64,000 bases of DNA from positions 29,334-93,333 of the forward strand of contig DASXNY010000056.1 of NCBI GenBank assembly GCA_036494715.1, given 5' to 3'. The position numbers and the translations under genes were made by a program. The DNA comes from JAICJR01 sp036494715 (GTDB taxonomy: Bacteria; Actinomycetota; Thermoleophilia; Solirubrobacterales; Thermoleophilaceae). Below the pieces are notes generated by a model that did no database searches, was not told the origin of the DNA, and saw nothing but the letters and a program-made list of their open reading frames with translations. Positions 57,601 through 64,000 of this stretch are shown one piece after another (the stretch's first letter is position 1; the number at the start of each line of letters is the position of its first letter).

Positions 57601-58392
57601 TTAGGACCTCCGTCCCCAGGCGCTCACCATCAGCGGCGCGAAGCTCACCGTTTCGCCGTCGTGCCAGAGAGCGTGGAAGGCCTCCACGTCGTCCTCGTCG
57701 AGAAGGCCGGCGGCGATCATCCCCGGCGCGAGCTGGGCGGCGAGCAGCTCCCACTGCGGTACGCCGTGCTCGTGGTCCGCCTGCACCTGGATAGAGACGC
57801 TGTCGGCCCCGACGTCCGTCAGGCCGGCTTGCTGCAGCATGCGCGGCAGCTTGCGGCCGAGCTCGGCGTCATAGCCGTGTGACGACAAGAAATCCGCGAG
57901 CGCACCCACCACCTTTGCATGGACCTCGCTGGGCGGATCGACCATCGCGGCGCTGGACCAGTCGAAGTCCTCCACCAGCACCCAGCCGCCCGGCTGCGCC
58001 GCGCCCGCCATTGCCGCCAGAACGCTCTCGCGCTCCGGCAGGTGCTCGAGCACCAGCCGCGCGTGGACGAGGTCGAAGCCGCCGGGGAGCGGCTCGCTGC
58101 GCACGTCCGCCTGCTGGATCTGGAGGACCGGGTTGGCGAGCGGGGCCAGAAAGCGTACGTCGATGTCGAGGGCGACGATCAGGCCTGCCGGGCCTACACG
58201 CTCGGCGAGGAGCTCCGCCAGGCTGCCGGTGCCCGCGCCGATGTCGAGACAGCGCCAGCCCTCCGCGAGGCCGAGGCGCTCGCAGCTCCGCAGCGTCTGC
58301 GGGTCGTACAGGGCGGTGATCGAGTTGAGGCGAGCGCGCTCTGCGTGCCAGGCGGAATCGAGGCTGTAGCCGTGCGCGGTGGTGGCGGTCAT
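57601..58392 (-). CDS. SAM-dependent methyltransferase
   Basis: 263 residues. Class I fold: motif I CLDIGAGTGSLAELL, VALDIDVRFL, LVHARLVLEHLPERESVL, GGWVLVEDFDW. Similar to UbiE/Coq5-like small-molecule methyltransferases. ATG 58392 chosen (GGAG six bases ahead). It lies inside the his operon, 10 bases before hisF, so it is co-transcribed with histidine genes; a role in histidine synthesis is not known. Confidence 0.85.
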   Translation of the reverse strand: MTATTAHGYSLDSAWHAERARLNSITALYDPQTLRSCERLGLAEGWRCLDIGAGTGSLAELLAERVGPAGLIVALDIDVRFLAPLANPVLQIQQADVRSEPLPGGFDLVHARLVLEHLPERESVLAAMAGAAQPGGWVLVEDFDWSSAAMVDPPSEVHAKVVGALADFLSSHGYDAELGRKLPRMLQQAGLTDVGADSVSIQVQADHEHGVPQWELLAAQLAPGMIAAGLLDEDDVEAFHALWHDGETVSFAPLMVSAWGRRS

Positions 58393-58458
58393 TCGCGTCT
58401 CCATCTGTGGTGGGCCAGTCGCCACCCCTGTCCCGGGCGGCGTCGAATCCGTTACGCG

Positions 58459-59187
58459 TTATTCGTCACGCAGGACGGCCTGAGCCTCGCTCACCGAGAA
58501 CTTGCCCTCGTAGAGCGCCTTGCCCGACACGACTCCGGCGAGGTTCACGAGCCGCAGGTCGCGCAGCGCCCGCAGGTCGTCCAGCGACGAGATTCCTCCC
58601 GAGTAGAGGAAGCGGCCGCGGACGGTGCTGGAGATGTGCCTGACCTCGTCGAGGTCGGGGCCCTCGAGCGTCCCGTCGCGGTCCACGTTCGTGTACATGA
58701 ACTGCTTCACGCCGCGCTGCTGGAGCCGCGTGATGATGTGCTCCGGAAGGGTCTGGGTGGACCTGGTCCAGCCCGCCACGGAGACGTGGCCGCCGCGCAC
58801 GTCCACCGCGATCACCACGCGCGTGTCCCAGGTCTCGATCAGCTGGTCCACCAGGTCCATGTCCGAGTACGCCGCCGTCCCCACCACTACGCGCTCGGCA
58901 CCCGCGGCGAGGGCGGAGCGCACCGCGCCGAGGTCGCGCAGGCCGCCGCCGTACTGCGCCGCCACGCCCAGCTCCCTGGTGATCCGGCGCAGGTGCTCGA
59001 GGTTCACTGGCCGCCCCTCGCGTGCGCCGTCGAGGTCGACCACGTGCAGGAAGCCGGCGCCCGCCTCGACGAACGAGCGCGCCGCCTCGAGCGGATCGTC
59101 GACGTAGACGGTCTCCTTGTCGAAATCGCCCTTCTGGAGGCGAACCGCCTTGCCGCCCCGGATGTCGATCGCGGGCAGGAGGATCAT
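58459..59187 (-). CDS. hisA: HisA, phosphoribosylformimino-AICAR-phosphate isomerase
   Basis: 242 residues. LLPAIDIRGGKAVRL (catalytic Asp), YGGGLRDLGAV, VDVRGGHVSVAGW, TNVDRDGTLEGPD, SGGISSLDDLRAL. Not obviously the dual PriA form. Overlaps hisH by 4 bases. Confidence 0.95.
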   Translation of the reverse strand: MILLPAIDIRGGKAVRLQKGDFDKETVYVDDPLEAARSFVEAGAGFLHVVDLDGAREGRPVNLEHLRRITRELGVAAQYGGGLRDLGAVRSALAAGAERVVVGTAAYSDMDLVDQLIETWDTRVVIAVDVRGGHVSVAGWTRSTQTLPEHIITRLQQRGVKQFMYTNVDRDGTLEGPDLDEVRHISSTVRGRFLYSGGISSLDDLRALRDLRLVNLAGVVSGKALYEGKFSVSEAQAVLRDE

Positions 59188-59816
59188 GCCGCGCGGCGGA
59201 CGCCGCTCACGCCGCAGATGGCGGCGAAGTTGCCGAGCAGCCGCAGCCCGTGCGGGCCGGACTTCTCGGGGTGGAACTGCACGCCGTAGACGGGCTCGCG
59301 CGCAACGGCGGTGACGAACTCGCTGCCGTACTCGGCGCTCGCCAGCACGTCGCCCCGGTCCGCCGGGCGCGGCGCGAACGAGTGCACGTGGTAGAAGGCG
59401 GCCGGGTCGGGCAGCCCGGTGCAGAGCCGCGACGCGCGCTTCCACGAGATCGCGTTCCAGCCGATCTGGGGGATCTTGAGCCCGGGCGCGTCGAGCGGGC
59501 CGACCGCGCCGGCGAGCAGGCCGAGGCCGGTGGCCCCGCCGAGCTCCGTCGTGCTCTCGAACAGGAGCTGCATGCCGAGGCAGATGCCGAGCGTCGGCAC
59601 GCCCGCCTCGACGCGCTCCGCCATCAGCTCGTCGAGCCTCAGTTCGCGCACGCGCTCCATCGCCTTCGGGAACGCGCCGACGCCGGGCAACACGACGCCC
59701 TCCGCCTCGCGGATCTGGCCGTGGTCGCGCGTGATCGCGGCCGGCGCGCCCACGTGCTCGAAGGCCTTCTCCACCGAGCGCAGGTTGCCCATCCCGTAGT
59801 CGAGGATCGCGATCAC
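59184..59816 (-). CDS. hisH: imidazole glycerol phosphate synthase glutaminase subunit
   Basis: 210 residues, class I glutamine amidotransferase: nucleophile Cys in TLGICLGMQLLFE, His-x-Glu in GVQFHPEKSG. Provides ammonia to HisF. Confidence 0.96.
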   Translation of the reverse strand: MIAILDYGMGNLRSVEKAFEHVGAPAAITRDHGQIREAEGVVLPGVGAFPKAMERVRELRLDELMAERVEAGVPTLGICLGMQLLFESTTELGGATGLGLLAGAVGPLDAPGLKIPQIGWNAISWKRASRLCTGLPDPAAFYHVHSFAPRPADRGDVLASAEYGSEFVTAVAREPVYGVQFHPEKSGPHGLRLLGNFAAICGVSGVRRAA

Positions 59817-60400
59817 AGGAGCCCCTTGGTCGACGGGATGCCGGTCGCGTTCGGGTCGATCGACACGGCCTGGCGCAGCGCGCGGGCGAATGCCTTGAAC
59901 GCCGCCTCCACCATGTGGTGGGCGTTGGTGCCGGCCTCGACGCGCACGTGCAGCGTGAGCTTGGCGTTGTTGGCCACGGCCCGGAAGAACTCCTCGGCGA
60001 GGTCCGAGTCGAAGTCCGCGATAGCCACCGGCGGCAGCTCGGCCTCGAACAGCGTGAACGGGCGGCCCGAGATGTCGATCGCGGCGCTGGCGCGCGCCTC
60101 GTCCATCGGCAGCACGGCGTTGCCGAAGCGCGTGATGCCGCTGCGGTCCCCGAGCGCCTGGTCGATCGCCTGGCCGAGTGCGATACCGGTGTCCTCCACG
60201 GTGTGGTGCGGACCGGTCTCGAGATCTCCTTGGACGTTCACGTCGAGGTCGAGGCCACCATGCCGCGCAACGGCGTCGAGCAGGTGGTCGAAGAAGCCGA
60301 CCCCCGTGGTGCGGGTGCCGGCGCCGCTGCCGTCGAGCGCCAGCGTGAGGCGGATGTCCGTCTCGTTGGTCTTGCGGGAGATGTCGGCGGTGCGGCTCAC
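59813..60400 (-). CDS. hisB: imidazoleglycerol-phosphate dehydratase
   Basis: 195 residues, the stand-alone form without the phosphatase half. Metal motifs FFDHLLDAVARHG, HHTVEDTGI, and HHMVEAAFKA. GTG start at 60400 overlaps the hisD stop (GTGA), which fixes the start by coupling. Confidence 0.95.
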   Translation of the reverse strand: MSRTADISRKTNETDIRLTLALDGSGAGTRTTGVGFFDHLLDAVARHGGLDLDVNVQGDLETGPHHTVEDTGIALGQAIDQALGDRSGITRFGNAVLPMDEARASAAIDISGRPFTLFEAELPPVAIADFDSDLAEEFFRAVANNAKLTLHVRVEAGTNAHHMVEAAFKAFARALRQAVSIDPNATGIPSTKGLL

Positions 60401-61611
60401 GCGCGTCGTTCCATGGACTCTGCGTGTTTCGGGAAGCCCTCGGCCCGCGCCAGCGCGGCGCCCGCGGGCGCGAGGCGCGCGGCCGCGCCGGGCGGCAAGA
60501 ATACCCGCGACATGCGGCGCCGGAAGGTGCTCACGCCGAGCGCGCCGGCGAAGCGGGCGGCGCCGCCGGTGGGCAACACGTGGTTCGAGCCCGCCACGTA
60601 GTCGCCGAACGCCGTGGCGGCGTCGCGCCCGACGAACAGGCAGCCGGCGAAGCGCACGGTCTCCGCGAGCGCCTCGGCCTCGGCGCCCATTAGCTGGAGA
60701 TGCTCGGGCGCGAGCTCGTCGGCCAGCGCGACGGCCGCCGGGACGTCGCGCGCCTCGACGAGCGCGGCCGCCACGCCGCCCAGCGCGCCCTCGATCGCGT
60801 CGAGGAGCGCCGTGTCCGGCGAGATCGCCGCCACCAGGCTGTCCGGCCCGTGCTCCGCCTGGGCGAGCAGGTCGGCCGCGGCCAGCTCCGGGTCCGCGCC
60901 GGCGCTCGCCACCATCACGAGCTCGCTGGGCCCCGCCACGCTGTCGATCCCCACGACCCCGACGAGCTGGCGCTTGGCCTCCTGCACGTAGCTGTTGCCG
61001 GGGCCGACGATCACATCCACGGCGGGCACAGACTCCGTGCCGTACGCCAGCGCCGCCACCGCCTGGGCGCCACCCATCGCGTAGACCTCGCTGACGCCGC
61101 ATAGCGAGCAGGCGGCCAGGATCACCGGGTGCACCGCGCCGTCGGGCCCGGGCGGGGCCGAGACGGCCAGCTCCTCCACCCCGGCCGCGCGCGCCGTCGC
61201 GGCGCACATCACCACCGTGGATGGATACGCGGCGCGCCCACCGGGCACATAGGCCGCCGCGCGCCGCACCGGCAGCTCGGCTATCTCCACGCGCTGGCCC
61301 TGCGGAAGGTCCACCGCCAGCGGCTCGCGCAGCTGCGCCTCGGCCACCGCGCCCACGTTGGCGATCGCGATGCCGAGCGCCTCGAGCACCTCCGGCGCGA
61401 GCGCTCCGGGCGCCGCCTCGAGCTGCGCGAGCGGCACGCGCAGCTCGGCCGGCGCGACGCCGTCGAAGCGCTCCCCGAGCTCGCGCACCGCGTCATCGCC
61501 GCGCTCGTGCACGGCGGCGAGGATCGCGCGCACGTCGTCCTCGACGCGAGCTGGCGGCGGGATCAGGGCGCGCAGCTCGGCGGCCGTGGTGTCCGGGCCG
61601 AAGCGGCTCAC
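60397..61611 (-). CDS. hisD: histidinol dehydrogenase
   Basis: 404 residues. VDVIVGPGNSYVQEAKRQL, AGPSELVMVA and LLAQAEHGPDSLV carry the zinc and catalytic residues. Start GTG 61611, overlapping the hisG stop (GTGA); the open frame upstream lies inside hisG and is not coding. Confidence 0.95.
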   Translation of the reverse strand: MSRFGPDTTAAELRALIPPPARVEDDVRAILAAVHERGDDAVRELGERFDGVAPAELRVPLAQLEAAPGALAPEVLEALGIAIANVGAVAEAQLREPLAVDLPQGQRVEIAELPVRRAAAYVPGGRAAYPSTVVMCAATARAAGVEELAVSAPPGPDGAVHPVILAACSLCGVSEVYAMGGAQAVAALAYGTESVPAVDVIVGPGNSYVQEAKRQLVGVVGIDSVAGPSELVMVASAGADPELAAADLLAQAEHGPDSLVAAISPDTALLDAIEGALGGVAAALVEARDVPAAVALADELAPEHLQLMGAEAEALAETVRFAGCLFVGRDAATAFGDYVAGSNHVLPTGGAARFAGALGVSTFRRRMSRVFLPPGAAARLAPAGAALARAEGFPKHAESMERRA

Positions 61612-62252
61612 CGGATCGCGCTCCTGATGCGCTCGATCAGCTCGTCGATCTCGACGGCCTTCAGCTTGTGGGCCACCGGGTTCGCGATCAGCCGCGCCGT
61701 GCACTCGCAGATCTCCTCGCGCTCCACGAGGTGGTTCTCCCGGAGCGTCGTGCCTGTGGCCGTGAGGTCGACGATGCCGTCCACGAGGCCGGTGAGCGGC
61801 GCGATCTCCACCGAGCCCTTCACCTCCACGATCTCGGCCTGGCGGCCGGTGTCGGCGAAGTGGCGCGTGGCGATGCGCGGGTACTTGGTTGCAAGCCGCA
61901 CCGCGCCCAGCCGCCGGAGCGATTCGGCCATCGCGTCCGTGCCGTCACGCTCGGCCACGATCATGCGGCAGAAGCCGTAGCCGAGGTCGAGCAGCTCGTA
62001 CACCTCGCGGCCCGTCTGCTCGAGCAGCACGTCCTTGCCGGTGATGCCGATGTCGGCGGCGCCGTGGTCGACGTAGGTGGGCACGTCGGACGGGCGCATG
62101 GTCACGAGCCCGGCCTCGGGGAACACCAGCTTGCGGTCGTTCGCGCGCACCTCCGCGGTGTCGATGCCGAGCCCGTCGAGCAGGTCGAGCGTCTCGCCGA
62201 AGAGCGCGCCGCGCGGCACGGCGATCTTGAGCCCGCCCAAGGCCGCGTTCAC
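61608..62252 (-). CDS. hisG: ATP phosphoribosyltransferase, short form
   Basis: 214 residues: the two periplasmic-binding-like domains and PRPP loop (DGIVDLTATGTTLREN) without the C-terminal regulatory ACT-like domain. Short HisG needs HisZ, which is encoded directly upstream. Confidence 0.95.
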   Translation of the reverse strand: MNAALGGLKIAVPRGALFGETLDLLDGLGIDTAEVRANDRKLVFPEAGLVTMRPSDVPTYVDHGAADIGITGKDVLLEQTGREVYELLDLGYGFCRMIVAERDGTDAMAESLRRLGAVRLATKYPRIATRHFADTGRQAEIVEVKGSVEIAPLTGLVDGIVDLTATGTTLRENHLVEREEICECTARLIANPVAHKLKAVEIDELIERIRSAIR

Positions 62253-63226
62253 GACCTGCCCTCCCGCTCCTCGGCGGTCAGCGCGAGGTGCACACGGTGG
62301 ACGTCGAGCGCGATGCCGCAGGCGGGCAGGTCGCGCCCGAAGCTGCCGAGCAGGTCGTCGTAGCGGCCGCCGCCGCCGAGCGCGAAGCCCACCGCCGGGT
62401 CGTACATCTCGAACACCGCGCCCGTGTAGTAGCCGAGCTCGCGTACCAGGCCGAGGTCGAAGATCACGCGGTCGGCCACGCCGCGCTCGGCCAGGAGCTC
62501 GTGGCAGGCGCGCAGGTTCTCGACGGCGGGCGACACCGGCTCGTGCTTGCCAAGCTCGAGCACCTCGGGACCGCCGCGCAGGGTGGGCAGCCTGGTCAGC
62601 AGGTCGCTGGCCGAGCTCGCGAGCCCGAGGCGGTCCACTCCGATCTCCACGTCCACGAGGTCGCGCCGCGAGAGCGCCTCGAGCAGCGGCCGCCGTTCCT
62701 CCTCGGGCACCTCGAGCTCCGCGAGCAGGGTGCGGTAGAGCGAGCCGTCGCCGAGGCCCAGCTTGTGCCGCTTGAGCCCGGCGTCCGAGAGCGCCTCGAT
62801 CGCGAGCGCCGCCACCTCGGCGTCGCCCTGCGGCTCGGGCATGCCGATCAGCTCGATGCCCGTCTGCAGGAACTCGCGGGCCTGGCCGCTGCGGCGGTCG
62901 ACCTCGCGGTAGGCGTTGCCGAAATAGCAGAGCCGGTAGGGCGGCTCTTCGTGGTCGTAGCGGGTGGCCACCACGCGCGCGATCGGGATCGTCATGTCCG
63001 GCCGCAGCACCAGGACCTGGCCGTGCTCGTCGAACAGGCGGTAGCCGGCGCCCGCGGCGCGCTCGTCGCCGCGGCGCAGCACCTCCTCGTACTCCATGGT
63101 GGGCGTCGAGATCTCGCCGTAGCCGGCGTCCTCGAAGCGCGCCCGCATCGTCTCGGTGAGCGCGCGCAGCTCGCGCATCTCGTCCGGCAGCACGTCGCGC
63201 GTGCCGGGCGGAATCGGATGGATCAT
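62249..63226 (-). CDS. hisZ: ATP phosphoribosyltransferase regulatory subunit
   Basis: 325 residues, histidyl-tRNA-synthetase-like core (PIPPGTRDVLPDEMRELRALTE, VLVLRPDMTIPIARVVATR, GGGGRYDDLLGSFG) without the anticodon domain, typical of HisZ rather than HisS. Forms the hetero-octamer with short HisG. First gene of the his run; the murA gene lies 52 bases upstream on the same strand. Confidence 0.92.
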   Translation of the reverse strand: MIHPIPPGTRDVLPDEMRELRALTETMRARFEDAGYGEISTPTMEYEEVLRRGDERAAGAGYRLFDEHGQVLVLRPDMTIPIARVVATRYDHEEPPYRLCYFGNAYREVDRRSGQAREFLQTGIELIGMPEPQGDAEVAALAIEALSDAGLKRHKLGLGDGSLYRTLLAELEVPEEERRPLLEALSRRDLVDVEIGVDRLGLASSASDLLTRLPTLRGGPEVLELGKHEPVSPAVENLRACHELLAERGVADRVIFDLGLVRELGYYTGAVFEMYDPAVGFALGGGGRYDDLLGSFGRDLPACGIALDVHRVHLALTAEEREGRS

Positions 63227-63261
63227 GTGCGGGCTCCGGTGTTCAGGCAGCGCAGCTTTTC

Positions 63262-63279
63262 AGATGGCCGAGGCCATCT
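63262..63279 (-). terminator. hairpin at the murA stop
   Basis: AGATGGCC-TC-GGCCATCT right at the murA stop codon (63278). It lacks a U-tract on the minus strand, so termination efficiency is doubtful and read-through into hisZ is possible. Confidence 0.35.
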
Positions 63280-64000
63280 ACGCGGGCACGCGCTCCGTGG
63301 CCACGCGCTGGATGCGCGCGCCCAGCGCCCGCAGGCGCTCGTCGATCCGCTCATAGCCGCGGTCGATCTGGCGGATGTTGCCGATCTCGGACGTCCCCTC
63401 CGCACAGAGCGCGGCGATGAGCAGCGCCATGCCGGCGCGGATGTCGGGACTTTCCATGCGCTCGCCGTGAAGACGCCTCGGGCCAGCTACGACCGCGCGG
63501 TGCGGGTCGCACAGGATCACCCGAGCCCCCATGTTGATCAGCTTGTCCACGAAGAACAGGCGGTTCTCGAACATCTTCTCGTGAATCATCACCATGCCGT
63601 CCGACTGCGTGGCGAGCGCGATGCTCGTGAGGTCGGCGGGGAACGCCGGCCACGGACCGTCCTCGATCTTCGCGGTGGCGTCGCCGACGTCGTCGCGGAT
63701 GCGCAGCGTCTGGCCGGGCGGCACGACGAGGTCGCCGTCCTCGTACTCGAGCTGGCAGCCGAGCCGCCCGAACACCATCGAGGTCATGCGCAGGTCCTCG
63801 CTCACGACGTCTTTGATGCGCAACTCGCCGCCGGTCACGGCGGCCAGCGCGGCGAAGCTCGCGACCTCGATGTAGTCCGGCCCGATCGTGTAGTCGGCGC
63901 CGCCGAGGCGGTCGCGGCCGTGGACGATCATCACGTTCGAGCCGATGCCCTCCACGCGCGCGCCCATCTGCAGCAGGATGCGCGCCAGGTCCTGCACGTG
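63278..64000 (-). CDS. murA: UDP-N-acetylglucosamine 1-carboxyvinyltransferase, C-terminal part (5' end outside window)
   Basis: The frame is open to the window edge, so about 240 C-terminal codons are visible. They include YIEVASFAALAAVTGGEL, TDLTS-equivalent PADLTSIALAT, FENRLFFVDKLINMGA, ESPDIRAGMALLIAAL (catalytic Asp region) and IGNIRQIDRGYERIDERL. First committed step of peptidoglycan synthesis. Confidence 0.95.
   Translation of the reverse strand, partial: HVQDLARILLQMGARVEGIGSNVMIVHGRDRLGGADYTIGPDYIEVASFAALAAVTGGELRIKDVVSEDLRMTSMVFGRLGCQLEYEDGDLVVPPGQTLRIRDDVGDATAKIEDGPWPAFPADLTSIALATQSDGMVMIHEKMFENRLFFVDKLINMGARVILCDPHRAVVAGPRRLHGERMESPDIRAGMALLIAALCAEGTSEIGNIRQIDRGYERIDERLRALGARIQRVATERVPA

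Noticed and set aside
1..64000. CRISPR arrays, insertion sequences, integrases, rRNA
   Set aside because: No regularly spaced direct repeats, transposase motifs or rRNA-like stretches seen while reading; small accessory islands lack mobile-element genes.

Overview
The window is a GC-rich, densely packed stretch of a deep-branching actinobacterial chromosome, most likely Thermoleophilia/Solirubrobacterales. This is inferred from the garA-MerR gene pair, F420-type LLM oxidoreductases, a wax ester synthase, the MEP isoprenoid pathway, the dcw-tail gene order, and a one-motif RsiG-like protein of the kind known from early actinobacterial lineages. About 73 protein genes are supported. I see no rRNA, tRNA, CRISPR array or insertion sequence, and no gene-free stretch longer than about 300 bases.

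Layout. 1-20 kb is mixed metabolism: a drug exporter (cut by the left edge), lipoate ligase-like protein, MsrB, DNA polymerase IV, an RlpA-domain protein behind a c-di-AMP riboswitch-like leader and a CRP-type palindrome, wax ester synthase, Lgt, NAD synthase, MscL with a zinc ribbon, a membrane-spanning HTH/RskA-like regulator, a frameshifted MFS transporter, apt, and an RsiG-like/FHA/MerR operon. 20-50 kb is an expanded version of the conserved bacterial cluster rpsB-tsf-pyrH-frr-uppS-cdsA-dxr-rseP-ispG-proS-pgsA (minus strand). Accessory islands are wedged into it: secreted glycoside hydrolases, a beta-propeller, an MFS exporter, F420 and flavin enzymes, an acyl-CoA ligase and a degenerate histidine kinase. 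47-55 kb holds the dcw tail pgeF-yggS / sepF-proC-yggT-lspA-rluD, split by a 3.6 kb island with an alpha/beta hydrolase, three tandem paralogous small exported proteins and a Crp/Fnr regulator. 55-64 kb holds a CCA-adding enzyme, a translationally coupled histidine operon hisZ-G-D-B-H-A-(methyltransferase)-hisF, and the murA 3' part.

The most unusual material: (1) the three tandem paralogs at 51.0-52.9 kb, each preceded by an identically spaced operator/promoter module (inverted repeat, 17 bp, -35, 17 bp, -10) and beside a divergent Crp/Fnr gene; (2) the single-motif RsiG-like anti-sigma protein in an operon with a GarA-like FHA protein and a MerR regulator; (3) the leader of the RlpA gene, combining a ydaO-type aptamer with a CRP-type site; (4) a histidine-kinase fragment that keeps its phospho-acceptor His but has lost its ATP-binding boxes, beside an LLM-SCP2 fusion gene; (5) several start or frame anomalies (lgt without a normal start codon, a broken MFS gene). 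All functional calls come from reading the sequence and from family knowledge; no database search was run.
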